This document shows positions 34,873-43,559 of a stretch of 64,000 bases of DNA, piece after piece. The notes beneath the pieces were generated by a model. That model did not search any database, was not told the DNA's origin, and was given only the letters and a program-made list of their open reading frames with translations. The first letter of the stretch is position 1; each line of letters begins with the position of its first letter. Made by a program: the position numbers and the translations under genes. Location: the NCBI RefSeq assembly GCF_005877885.1, contig NZ_VCHY01000007.1, forward strand, positions 1 to 64,000. Reading direction: 5' to 3'. Source of the stretch: Labilibacter sediminis (GTDB lineage Bacteria; Bacteroidota; Bacteroidia; Bacteroidales; Marinilabiliaceae).

Positions 34873-35062
34873 AAAATAGTTTTTTGTGCTTTCTTCCTTG
34901 CATTTGGAGTTAAAAAATATTTTTTCGGGCTATTGTCAACGCATTTGATTGTACAAAACAATATTAAAAGACTAATTCACCGAAAAAAGCCCCAAAAACT
35001 ATTTTACATGTTCTTTTTCCTTGAATGCGGCTAAAAAAAATGTTTTTTATGCCAATCCTCAA
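34873..35062. repeat. Degenerate direct repeat with inverted flank
   Basis: Two related copies run TGTGCTTTCTTCCTTG...TTGTCAA (34885-34939) and TGTTCTTTTTCCTTG...CCTCAA (35009-35062), each with an A6-8/T6 palindrome. In addition, AAAATAGTTTTTTGTGC (34873-34889) is nearly the reverse complement of 34989-35005. The arrangement may be the remains of a mobile element or a regulatory repeat upstream of the DUF6261-like gene. Confidence 0.4.
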
Positions 35063-35200
35063 TAAAAAGAGAGGTAAATAGTAAAAAATCATTTAACCTC
35101 TCACATCTTAACACTATCCAAAAGCTAATTATTAAATATTTTGTTTTATGTATATTTTTTATAATTTAGTCAACCAATAACCATAACATAAAATAAAACT

Positions 35201-35929
35201 ATGACAACATCAATCTTATCGCGCAGTAGCGTAGCACAAATTAATTCAACCTCTACATCTATTTTAAACACATTAACTACTTACAACTTTACTGAGGATA
35301 CTTATTTATCTGAACAAATTAATCGCTTACTTCAAAGCAATAATCAAATGACTGAGGCGCTTAATGAAAACACGCCCAATAATTTTCTGGCAGCAAAAGA
35401 TAAAAAACGTGATAATGCAGTAAGGGTAATTTTTTACGAAGTTAAATCAAAGGCTCTTTGGCCCGACCCAACCATAAGCGAAGCGGCAAATAAAATATTG
35501 AACATTCTGGACAATTATGGACTTGAGCTCATCAACTTTGGCTATGCTACAGAATCGGCCCATATAAATGCGATGCTTCAGGACTTAAAAAACAGAGATT
35601 TAGCTAGTACCATTGACACACTTCCCGGTTTACAAATATTAGTTGATCAATTAGAAATTGCTCAAGACGAATTTGAAACCAGTTACCAGGAATATATTTC
35701 GCAAGAAGTAGAACGTAAAGATCTCCTCTCGGCAGGGAAGATTGGTGATATTATAATACACCAGATAAACAAAGAGCTTTTGGTTTATCTGACAGCTATG
35801 TCAAGGGTAAAACCAGAAATGTATGGTGAGTGCACACAAAAAATTGAAACTATCATAAAGGAAAACAATGACAAAGTCAGAGCCAAAACAAAGTTTTTAA
35901 ATAAAGAAATGGATATGGGAAGCAACTAA
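35201..35929 (+). CDS. DUF6261-like helical protein
   Basis: A 242-residue protein, almost all alpha-helical, without signal peptide or TM helices. Two related halves each hold a helix pair; RDNAVRVIFYEVKSKALWPD and LPGLQILVDQLEIAQDEF are typical stretches. It resembles the Bacteroidetes family DUF6261, of unknown function, often found near mobile or repetitive DNA. It lies next to the foldback element here. A terminator hairpin follows the stop. Confidence 0.6.
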   Translation: MTTSILSRSSVAQINSTSTSILNTLTTYNFTEDTYLSEQINRLLQSNNQMTEALNENTPNNFLAAKDKKRDNAVRVIFYEVKSKALWPDPTISEAANKILNILDNYGLELINFGYATESAHINAMLQDLKNRDLASTIDTLPGLQILVDQLEIAQDEFETSYQEYISQEVERKDLLSAGKIGDIIIHQINKELLVYLTAMSRVKPEMYGECTQKIETIIKENNDKVRAKTKFLNKEMDMGSN

Positions 35930-35952
35930 GATTGTTCTCTTAATTTGGGAAT

Positions 35953-35989
35953 GCCCGTTAACAACACTAATTGTCAGCGGGCTTTTTTT
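35953..35989 (+). terminator. Terminator of the DUF6261-like gene
   Basis: GCCCG (35953-35957) pairs with CGGGC (about 35978-35982), with additional pairing inward (TAACA with TGTCA), followed by seven T. It overlaps the 3' end of the convergent methyltransferase gene. Confidence 0.7.
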
Positions 35990-36782
35990 GTACCACGTAA
36001 AACACCGAACCAGGCGCTATTCTTTCTGTCATTTTAGTAGCGTGGTATTTAACCTTGTTTTTTAAAAGTAGCGAAACGTATTTATCGAACCACAAATAAA
36101 GTGAGTTGGAGTGCAAAGGTGTTTTTAAATACTTACTTAGTTTTAATTGCAAAAATGAAGTAGCTGTAAAACAATAATGCTTAGATATAACCTTCATTGA
36201 ATGCTGATGAAAAATTTCATCGAATATTTTAACGGGAATTCCTCTTTCGTTCTTGGTTAATCCAGATCGGTTTACACGCCAATCACCCATTGAAATAATC
36301 GGCTCTCGCATTAATATATGACCGCCAGGTTTTAACACCCTAATCATTTCAGATAATACGTGCGACACATTTGGCACATGATGTAAAGCTCCAAAGCAGG
36401 TAATTAAATCAAAGGAATTATTTTCAAACTCCATTGTTCCACTAACAGATGGCTTAACGTATACCGGCTTAATTTCACCTATTTTGTTTCCTTTCATTAA
36501 ATCCGAAGGCTCCAAAATAGTAACTTGTTTTACTTTATCAATAACAGGCTCTAATTCGTGCCCCCATGCAGCACCTATTCCTAATACGCTGTTAAAGTTA
36601 CCGTGCTTAATCTTATTAAAGCCGTATTTTGTATTGAGTACATGATAGCCGTAATTATAATTTTCAAAATCCTTGCTCCCTAAATTAGAATAGGCTTCCG
36701 ATTCTTCCTTGTACCATTTTTCTATTTGCTCAATGGTAAAATCATCACCATATAACTTTTCACCGCTAAAATACTGCTCCAT
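35967..36782 (-). CDS. Class I SAM-dependent methyltransferase
   Basis: A 271-residue cytosolic protein with a Rossmann methyltransferase core: motif I variant VLGIGAAWGHE, acidic end of strand 2 VTILEPS, motif post-I DLITCFGALHHVPN, and RVLKPGGHILMREP. It resembles methyltransferase type 11. The DPxxR/GALHH pattern suggests a small-molecule or glycan substrate; no specific substrate can be read. A TATTTTTG -7 element lies 59 bp upstream. Convergent with the DUF6261-like gene. Confidence 0.85.
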   Translation of the reverse strand: MEQYFSGEKLYGDDFTIEQIEKWYKEESEAYSNLGSKDFENYNYGYHVLNTKYGFNKIKHGNFNSVLGIGAAWGHELEPVIDKVKQVTILEPSDLMKGNKIGEIKPVYVKPSVSGTMEFENNSFDLITCFGALHHVPNVSHVLSEMIRVLKPGGHILMREPIISMGDWRVNRSGLTKNERGIPVKIFDEIFHQHSMKVISKHYCFTATSFLQLKLSKYLKTPLHSNSLYLWFDKYVSLLLKNKVKYHATKMTERIAPGSVFYVVQKKPADN

Positions 36783-36840
36783 GGGCTTAATATCATTTGT
36801 TTAATTAAGCATTAAATCCTTGTGTGAAAATAATGCTTGC

Positions 36841-36848
36841 CAAAAATA
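36841..36848 (-). promoter_or_regulatory. Promoter -7 element of the methyltransferase gene
   Basis: TATTTTTG on the minus strand matches TAnnTTTG and predicts a leader of about 50 nt. No good -33 element. Confidence 0.4.
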
Positions 36849-36962
36849 ATAATTAACGTTATTGTTGATGATAATAATGATGTAAAAATGATTTTCAAAT
36901 AAATTTTAATGATTAATTGGCACTTCTCCAAACCAGACCTACTTTTGTTTTCATGACAATAT

Positions 36963-36991
36963 CTTTTCCAAAGTTTAAAACTTTGGAAAAG
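36963..36991. repeat. Second copy of the CTTTTCCAAAGT hairpin
   Basis: CTTTTCCAAAGTTT meets AAAACTTTGGAAAAG, a near-perfect palindrome. The stem is the same as at 32367-32395, 4.6 kb away, but the loop and the flanks differ. Confidence 0.5.
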
Positions 36992-36998
36992 TTGCTTA

Positions 36999-37032
36999 CA
37001 AAAAAGCCTGATGCAATTTCTTACATCAGGCT
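36999..37032 (-). terminator. Terminator of the first POT transporter gene
   Basis: AGCCTGATG (37005-37013) pairs with CATCAGGCT (37024-37032); A run 36999-37004 gives the U tract on the minus strand. It lies about 97 bp beyond the stop codon. Confidence 0.7.
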
Positions 37033-37128
37033 CATATAATTGATAAATATTGTATTCTAAATATTAGCCAAAAACTTAAATCATCGGTTTATTTACCTAT
37101 TGCCAATAACTCCTGACGAACTTCCTTT

Positions 37129-38910
37129 TTAGTCAACATACTGATTGTACACTCTTTTTAACCATGGCATTAAAAATACAATTAGCAAAAAGGCTGCAGC
37201 TGTTAAAACAGCATTTGTTAGGAAGAAATATGATTTCTTCTCAAATAAATCCCACAAGCCTGAAAGTACACCAGATAACTTATTTCCGATAGCCGTACTT
37301 AAGAACCATCCTCCCATCATAAGTGCTGCAATACGTTTAGGCGCAAGCTTACTTACCAATGATAGTCCCATAGGACTCAGGCAAAGCTCACCAATGGTAA
37401 TTACACCGTACACACCAAATAACCAAGCAACAGAAGCTTTATCTAACCCATTTGCTGACACTATTGCTCCGACCATTATCACCAACCACGATAAAGCAGA
37501 GATAAGCATACCCCAGGCTATCTTACCAGGTGTTGTTGGTTCTTTCTTACGTCTGCGCAACCAAGCAAACACACCTACAACCAACGGAGTTAATAATACC
37601 ACAAAACCTGGATTAATGGATGCCTGTAACTCTGTTGGCCATAAATTAAGTTTCCCTCCTTCTTCTTTTTGAGCAGCTGTTAAAGCTTTCCACTCACTAA
37701 CTGTCATATCACTTGGTTTTCCTTCCAGCTCCTTTCTTTCCTGATCCGAAAGTTTTTCCCATTCTTTATCTGAAATATCAGATGGCTGACCTATTAAATT
37801 ACCTTTGGGTAGCTCTTTAGTATAATTATCGAAATACGGATTTGGACCTTGTCTGGTTCCTAAATCTTCGCCATGTAATCCCTGGACTTTTATTTCTCTT
37901 GGAACAGTAGATACATCCTCTGTTTTAGCTACTAAGTTCATAACCTTTTCTGTAATACCACTCACCTCACGCGACGTATTGTTTTTAGCCCAATATGTAA
38001 GTGCTGAACCATTTTGATGGAACACCGCCCAGAAAATAATTACTACTCCAAACACTGCAAGCAAGGCAGCAATAGGCTCTCGCTCTGTTTTTTTATCGGC
38101 AGTTTTCCATGTAGTGAAATAAAAAATCAATACCGGGATACAGAAGAAGATAAAGGCATCATTAGAATCTGAACCAAACATGTTATCCGGGATAAACCAT
38201 CCTATTAAGGCAGCTGCTAATGCTGGTAAAAACAACACTGTAAAAAGTCTCGACATAGGAATATCACTTGGTCGTGCAGGAGAAATCTTATCTGCTTCCT
38301 TAATTGAAGGAACACGTGCCAGTCCTACCAAGAACCAAACCACACCAATCAACATACCGATACCGGCGGCAGCAAATGCCCATCCCCAACCATATGTTAA
38401 TCGCAGATATGCAGCAACAAAATTACAAACAAAGGCCCCTATGTTAATTCCCATATAAAAGATGTTATAACCGGAGTCTTTCAGCGATTCAAATTCAGGT
38501 TTTTCATACAACTTACCTAATAATACGGAGACGTTTGGTTTAAACATTCCGTTACCCAAAATAATAAGCAAAAGAGAAATATAAAATGCGCCCATTGAAT
38601 CGGGAATAGCCAATCCAATATACCCGGAAGCCATTAACAGTCCTCCTATAATGATGGATTTACGGTAACCAAGTATTCTATCAGCAATCAGGCCTCCAAA
38701 GAAAGGTGTTAAATAAACCAATGCTAAGTAGGTTCCATAAATATCTGCAGCATGCATATTGGTGAACCCTAGTCCGGCAAACTTGGCCGTTGAAGGTTCA
38801 ATCATATACAGACTGAAAATTCCTAACATTAAATAATAACCAAAACGCTCCCACATTTCGGTAAAAAAGAGAATCATCAGTCCCTTTGGATGTTTTTGTT
38901 TAGATGCCAT
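37129..38910 (-). CDS. POT-family peptide:H+ symporter, first
   Basis: A 593-residue inner-membrane transporter of the PTR2/POT family, taking up di- and tripeptides with protons. The EMWERFGYY motif (about 17-25) is the family ExxERFxYY signature, GRxxD-like GGLIADRILGYRK and the FYMGINIGA segment also fit. About 12-14 TM helices. A soluble insertion (about residues 305-430) repeats the SDxxDKEWxKLSxxERKELEG theme and lies between the two helical bundles. ATG 38910 (MASKQKHPKG) is preferred over GTG 38928. Paired head-to-tail with a second POT gene. Confidence 0.93.
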   Translation of the reverse strand: MASKQKHPKGLMILFFTEMWERFGYYLMLGIFSLYMIEPSTAKFAGLGFTNMHAADIYGTYLALVYLTPFFGGLIADRILGYRKSIIIGGLLMASGYIGLAIPDSMGAFYISLLLIILGNGMFKPNVSVLLGKLYEKPEFESLKDSGYNIFYMGINIGAFVCNFVAAYLRLTYGWGWAFAAAGIGMLIGVVWFLVGLARVPSIKEADKISPARPSDIPMSRLFTVLFLPALAAALIGWFIPDNMFGSDSNDAFIFFCIPVLIFYFTTWKTADKKTEREPIAALLAVFGVVIIFWAVFHQNGSALTYWAKNNTSREVSGITEKVMNLVAKTEDVSTVPREIKVQGLHGEDLGTRQGPNPYFDNYTKELPKGNLIGQPSDISDKEWEKLSDQERKELEGKPSDMTVSEWKALTAAQKEEGGKLNLWPTELQASINPGFVVLLTPLVVGVFAWLRRRKKEPTTPGKIAWGMLISALSWLVIMVGAIVSANGLDKASVAWLFGVYGVITIGELCLSPMGLSLVSKLAPKRIAALMMGGWFLSTAIGNKLSGVLSGLWDLFEKKSYFFLTNAVLTAAAFLLIVFLMPWLKRVYNQYVD

Positions 38911-39109
38911 ATTATTAGTTTTAAACACAGTTTAGTGCATATATTTTAAAAATCAATCAACGAAAATAAAATAAATCGCATTAACTCCTAATGATTTCTG
39001 TTAGCAGATAAGAGAATTCCCTTTATAAATGACAAAAGAAAACACCCATTGAATGGGAAAGAAAAGAATTAATATTAAAGTATCTGCGAAAGTAGCTATA
39101 CCTTAAATT

Positions 39110-39140
39110 AAAAAACCCGTTGAAGATAAATTCCAACGGG
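39110..39140 (-). terminator. Terminator of the second POT transporter gene
   Basis: CCCGTTG (39116-39122) pairs with CAACGGG (39134-39140); A run 39110-39115 gives the U tract on the minus strand, 26 bp beyond the stop. It separates the two POT genes into different transcription units. Confidence 0.75.
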
Positions 39141-39166
39141 CTTTCCAATATTATATATTTAAATAA

Positions 39167-40648
39167 TTACTCTATACCGTGCAATAGCTTACGTAATAGT
39201 GGCGATAATAAAACCACAACCAAACCTACACCAATAGCTGCATACCCCATAGTACTGTATACATCAACATATGTAGCTAAACTTTCTTGAGCAGAAAGTT
39301 TTACAGCATCTTCACCATGACCTCCAGATCCTGTTAGAGTAGCTAAAATACCTGCCACATAATTTGAGCCTGCAAAAGATAAAAACCACACTCCCATTAA
39401 AGTCCCTGTTAATTTAGCAGGGGCTAATTTAGTAACCATAGATAGCCCAATTGGAGATATAAATAATTCACCTGTAGTATGTAACATATAAAGAAAACCT
39501 AATGTCCACAAAGGTACTTTATACTCAACAGCAAATTGATTACCCAGAATAACTATCAAATATCCTAAACCGAGTTGAATTATCCCTAAACCAAATTTCA
39601 TTGGTATACTTGGATTCTTTCCTATTTTAGTCAGTTTAGTCCACATCATAGAAAATAAGGAACCAAACAAGATAATATATAACGGATTAAAAAACTGAGT
39701 ATTACCTGCTGTTAATTCAAAACCCAATACATTTCTATTCACATTTACATCAGCAAATACTGTAAGTGAGGTACCTGCTTGCTCAAACAAGGCCCAAAAA
39801 ACAATATTAAAAACACAGAGAATGATAAAAAGTATCATTCTATCCAGTAGTACCTTACCTTCTTTAATTCCTTCACGAATTAAATAAACAATTGCTGCTA
39901 CTGCTGTAACACCGAGTATAATACCAACTATACTATTCTGATTTACTAACAAGTAAATTACAGGAACAACGGCTATTGATAACAAGTAAACCAAATACTC
40001 TTTTGAGATCAGACCACCAACTTTCTTTCTCAACTCTTCAGGATTAGGTGGCATTGACTGAGCTTCAAAATATTTCTTCCCTAATAAGAAAAAGAATAAG
40101 CCACATAGCATACCAATACCTGCTAAAGCAAAACCATAATGAAATCCATATGTTTCTCCTATATACACACATACTGTAGTTGCTAGTAGAGCACCAATGT
40201 TAATTCCTATATAGAATATGGTGAAACCAGAATCACGACGTTCATCTCCCTCATTATATAATTTTCCAACAATACTTGAAATATTGGCCTTAAAATATCC
40301 GTTACCTATAATTAAAAGACCCATTCCCCAGAACAAAGCATTGGGTGTACCTCCGAGTATAAAGAATTCTCCTATAGCCATCATTATAGCTCCAAAAACA
40401 ACCGCTTTTTTATACCCCAATATTGAGTCCGCTATCTTACCGCCCAAAACAGGTGCTAAATATACCAAAGCAGTGTATGCACCATAAATTAAGTAAGATT
40501 CTGATTGTTCTAATAATAAAACCTTTAATAAATATAAGGTTAACAGCCCTCTCATACCATAATAGCAAAAACGCTCCCACATCTCCGCCATAAACAGAAC
40601 AAATAACCCAAACGGATGACCTAATAATTCTTTTTTACTCTCATTCAT
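39167..40648 (-). CDS. POT-family peptide:H+ symporter, second
   Basis: A 493-residue transporter of the same PTR2/POT family as its downstream neighbour but without the large insertion, so it is closer to typical bacterial DtpA/DtpT length. EMWERFCYYGMRG (about 17-29), GGKIADSILGYKK and FYIGINIGA are family signatures. About 12-14 TM helices. Two copies with different length suggest different peptide preference rather than redundancy. A TACATTTG element (40721-40728) lies 73 bp upstream. Confidence 0.94.
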   Translation of the reverse strand: MNESKKELLGHPFGLFVLFMAEMWERFCYYGMRGLLTLYLLKVLLLEQSESYLIYGAYTALVYLAPVLGGKIADSILGYKKAVVFGAIMMAIGEFFILGGTPNALFWGMGLLIIGNGYFKANISSIVGKLYNEGDERRDSGFTIFYIGINIGALLATTVCVYIGETYGFHYGFALAGIGMLCGLFFFLLGKKYFEAQSMPPNPEELRKKVGGLISKEYLVYLLSIAVVPVIYLLVNQNSIVGIILGVTAVAAIVYLIREGIKEGKVLLDRMILFIILCVFNIVFWALFEQAGTSLTVFADVNVNRNVLGFELTAGNTQFFNPLYIILFGSLFSMMWTKLTKIGKNPSIPMKFGLGIIQLGLGYLIVILGNQFAVEYKVPLWTLGFLYMLHTTGELFISPIGLSMVTKLAPAKLTGTLMGVWFLSFAGSNYVAGILATLTGSGGHGEDAVKLSAQESLATYVDVYSTMGYAAIGVGLVVVLLSPLLRKLLHGIE

Positions 40649-40703
40649 CTTATAATAATTCTATTAGTTTTAAAATATTTATGCACCTAGCATAATTGTT
40701 GCC

Positions 40704-40711
40704 TATATTTG
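40704..40711 (+). promoter_or_regulatory. Promoter -7 element of nnr
   Basis: TATATTTG matches TAnnTTTG and would give a leader of about 110 nt before the GTG start of nnr. It sits in a divergent promoter region with the element at 40721-40728. Confidence 0.4.
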
Positions 40712-40720
40712 TATTACGCA

Positions 40721-40728
40721 CAAATGTA
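40721..40728 (-). promoter_or_regulatory. Promoter -7 element of the second POT gene
   Basis: TACATTTG on the minus strand matches TAnnTTTG, with a predicted leader of about 65 nt. It lies only 9 bp from the rightward nnr element, so the two promoters may interfere. Confidence 0.4.
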
Positions 40729-40826
40729 GATAAAATGAGACATCAATATAGTGCTTTTTCTCATGTTAGAATACAATTGTTAATTTTTTGTAAAACTTGT
40801 TTCCATCTCCATAACTCAATGTAAAA

Positions 40827-42344
40827 GTGAAAATTCTTAGTCCACATCAAATTAGAGCAGTTGATCAGTTCACCATTGACAATGAACCTATTTCATCCAT
40901 TGATCTTATGGAAAGGGCTGCACAAAAAGCAACAGAATGGATAAGCTCTCATTTAAAAGCCGATAAGTTCTGTATTTTTGCAGGCATTGGAAATAACGGA
41001 GGCGATGGACTGGTTATTGCGCGCCTACTCAAAAATTTAAATAAAAATATCAAGGTGTATTTCTTAAAGTTTTCTGATAAAGTTTCACCTGATGCTCAAA
41101 CAAACCTTCACAAACTATCTGACATATCTCCTGAAAGCTTAAACATCGTATCCGATATTGGAGATATTAATTTTAGCAACATAGAAAAAGAGGCTGTTAT
41201 TATTGATACCATTTTTGGTTCCGGATTAAATCGCCCAACAGAAGGGCTCTGTAAAGAAGTTATTGAAGAAATTAATACATTATCAAATAAAGTAGTTGCC
41301 ATTGATATTCCTTCGGGACTGATGGCCAATTACAACAAAGATTACAAACATGAAACAGGAATTGTAGAGGCCGATTATACGTTAACTTTTCAAATTCCTA
41401 AATTATCTTTTATGTTCCCCGAAAATACACTGTATATTGGGGAGTGCCACCTAATAAATATTGGGCTTATGAAAGAAGGTATTGACAAACACCAGACAGA
41501 AGAGTTTTATATTGAAAAAGATAAAATCCGATCTTTTAAAAAAACACGTAATAAATTCTCTCATAAAGGTCATTTTGGGCATGCTCTGCTTATTGCAGGC
41601 AGTTACGGCAAAATGGGTGCAGCTATTCTGGCCTCAAAAGCTTGCTTAAAATCAGGCGTTGGTCTTTTAACTACCCATATTCCACATTGGGGATACCAAA
41701 TCATACAGACCGCAGTACCAGAAGCAATGACAAGTATTGACAGGTCGGAAATGATATTTACAGAATTCCCTGATCTAAAAAACTTTAATGCCATTGGAAT
41801 TGGCCCGGGTATCGACACCAAAAGAAACAGCTTTTTGGCTTTAAAGGAATTACTTAATCAGATCAGTGATCAAAAACTGGTTATAGATGCTGATGGATTA
41901 AACCTTTTAAGTGAAAGCAAAGAATTAATCACTGAGCTTCCGAATGATGCGATATTAACACCGCACCCCAAAGAGTTTGAGCGCTTAGCCGGCAGCTGGG
42001 GAAACGATGCAGAAAGGCTTAACTTACTTAAAGAGTTTTGCCAACAAAATAAAGTAATTACTGTTTTAAAAGGAGCGCACACCACTATTGCACTGCCAAA
42101 CGGCGAATGTTATTTTAACTCAACGGGTAATCCGGGAATGGCAACTGCAGGAAGCGGAGATGCTTTAACAGGAATTATACTGGCTCTTTTAGCCCAGAAC
42201 TATTCTCCTAAAGAAGCTGCAATTATGGGTGTTTACATTCATGGCTTAGCCGGAGACATTGCTCTTGAAACAGAAACGGAAGAAACGATTATTGCCAGCG
42301 ACATAATAAGCAAGCTTGGACAAGCGTTTAAATCAATAAACTAA
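40827..42344 (+). CDS. nnr: Bifunctional NAD(P)H-hydrate epimerase / ADP-dependent dehydratase
   Basis: A 505-residue two-domain repair enzyme. Residues about 1-215 form the YjeF_N epimerase (FAGIGNNGGDGLVIARLL and DTIFGSGLNRP), about 225-505 the ribokinase-like dehydratase (FGHALLIAGSYGKMGAA, GIGPGIDT, ILTPHPKEFERL, and GNPGMATAGSGDALTG with the catalytic Asp). It restores hydrated NAD(P)H to usable cofactor. The start is GTG at 40827, which gives the normal KILSPHQIRAVD N-terminus. DUF4831 follows 28 bp downstream and may be co-transcribed. Confidence 0.96.
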   Translation: MKILSPHQIRAVDQFTIDNEPISSIDLMERAAQKATEWISSHLKADKFCIFAGIGNNGGDGLVIARLLKNLNKNIKVYFLKFSDKVSPDAQTNLHKLSDISPESLNIVSDIGDINFSNIEKEAVIIDTIFGSGLNRPTEGLCKEVIEEINTLSNKVVAIDIPSGLMANYNKDYKHETGIVEADYTLTFQIPKLSFMFPENTLYIGECHLINIGLMKEGIDKHQTEEFYIEKDKIRSFKKTRNKFSHKGHFGHALLIAGSYGKMGAAILASKACLKSGVGLLTTHIPHWGYQIIQTAVPEAMTSIDRSEMIFTEFPDLKNFNAIGIGPGIDTKRNSFLALKELLNQISDQKLVIDADGLNLLSESKELITELPNDAILTPHPKEFERLAGSWGNDAERLNLLKEFCQQNKVITVLKGAHTTIALPNGECYFNSTGNPGMATAGSGDALTGIILALLAQNYSPKEAAIMGVYIHGLAGDIALETETEETIIASDIISKLGQAFKSIN

Positions 42345-42372
42345 AAAGTAAAATCATTAACACTTAAATACA

Positions 42373-43488
42373 ATGCACAAAATTCATTTAGCACGAAAAA
42401 CACTATTTACCCTGATATTAATTGCTCTATCTATAAATATTTTCGCGAAAAAAAAACCTCCAGTCAAAGTTGAAGTAAAAAAGACATCCGAAGTTATTGA
42501 CCCTACTAGTCAATCAATAACTTATATGCTTCCTCAAACAGTTATTCAGGTTGAAATTGAGACTGAAAAAATCATTAAAAAAGCAGGTCCGTATTATCGT
42601 TATTCACAACGTTCTTTAAATCTTACTGATGTTATTACCGAAGATAGTGAGGAATGGATTATTAAAGGAGTAAAAATCACAACTAAAAGTGAACCTAATC
42701 AATCACAACGATATAGCATATTTTCAACAGGAAAAACTTCTGCCAATTGGATTAGTTTAAACGAACAAGGTATTTTAACCGGAATTAATAACTCAATAGT
42801 TAATCAATCAAATCCAGCGGTAACAAACAATATTGGTTCTACAGCTGATGATAATATAAGCTTTGATGACATCGCACTTCCAGAAGAGTTATTGCTAAAA
42901 ACATCAACCGCAGCCATGGCACAAGAGGCTGCTAACATGATTTACAAAATAAGAACCAACAGGGTCGAACTTCTTTCGGGAGAATTAGAAAATCTGCCTC
43001 CGGATGGTGAAGCGTACAAAACCGTATTAAATCAACTGGATAAGATGGAAAAAGATTTTATCTCTCTTTTTGCCGGAAAAACAATATCTACTTCTACAAA
43101 GCAAACTTTTGAAATTCTTCCGGATCCTTTAAGCAGTTACTCAAACTTTGTACTGTGCCGTTTTTCAAAACAAAAAGGCATTGTAGCCCCCATGGATATT
43201 ACCGGAACTCCTGTTTACCTGAGAATTAATAACCTGCCTTTTACAGAATTAGAAAATAAACAAACCGAAGCTCCAAAAGAACCAGTAAGCAACGGTTTAT
43301 ATTACTATCTGCCAGGTTCGGTAATCGTTTCTGTTTTAGACAAAACAACCGAACTCCAAAGTACTAAACTTCAACTGGCACAATACGGACAGGTAATTTC
43401 TATGCCTCCATCTATACTGGAACAGGAAAATGTAGTTATAGAAATTTGTCCAGTTACCGGTGCTTTACTGAATATATCAACCAATTAA
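42373..43488 (+). CDS. DUF4831 family exported protein
   Basis: A 371-residue protein with a signal peptide (about 1-25, ending in IFA). ITYMLPQTVIQVEIETEK opens the mature part and is mirrored by GLYYYLPGSVIVSVLDK in the last 70 residues, a repeated strand pattern typical of DUF4831. The central region ANMIYKIRTNRVELLSGELE is helical. The function of the family is unknown; it is widely conserved in Bacteroidetes. It lies between nnr and pepD on the same strand. Confidence 0.8.
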   Translation: MHKIHLARKTLFTLILIALSINIFAKKKPPVKVEVKKTSEVIDPTSQSITYMLPQTVIQVEIETEKIIKKAGPYYRYSQRSLNLTDVITEDSEEWIIKGVKITTKSEPNQSQRYSIFSTGKTSANWISLNEQGILTGINNSIVNQSNPAVTNNIGSTADDNISFDDIALPEELLLKTSTAAMAQEAANMIYKIRTNRVELLSGELENLPPDGEAYKTVLNQLDKMEKDFISLFAGKTISTSTKQTFEILPDPLSSYSNFVLCRFSKQKGIVAPMDITGTPVYLRINNLPFTELENKQTEAPKEPVSNGLYYYLPGSVIVSVLDKTTELQSTKLQLAQYGQVISMPPSILEQENVVIEICPVTGALLNISTN

Positions 43489-43559
43489 AAATCATTACCT
43501 CTATATAGGTTGGGATTAAAATATAATTTTCATCCATCAACATAAACTACTTATTTAAT

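Larger units (their letters stand above)
34438..35200. other. 763-bp gene-free region with foldback element and degenerate repeats
   Basis: It contains the 173-bp foldback element (34456-34628) and a degenerate direct/inverted repeat system (34873-35062), both listed separately. The stretch 34630-34870 is A+T-rich with nothing recognisable; 35063-35200 must hold the promoter of the 35201 gene, for which no good TAnnTTTG is seen. Confidence 0.5.
36783..37128. other. Intergenic region upstream of the methyltransferase gene
   Basis: The 346 bp hold the methyltransferase promoter (36841-36848), a copy of the CTTTTCCAAAG hairpin (36963-36991) and the terminator of the first POT transporter (36999-37032). 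Nothing else is recognisable. Confidence 0.5.

Noticed and set aside
37145-37672. 175-codon ORF antisense to the first POT transporter
   Set aside because: Composition is the complement of a TM-rich gene, and the sense gene is clearly the real one.
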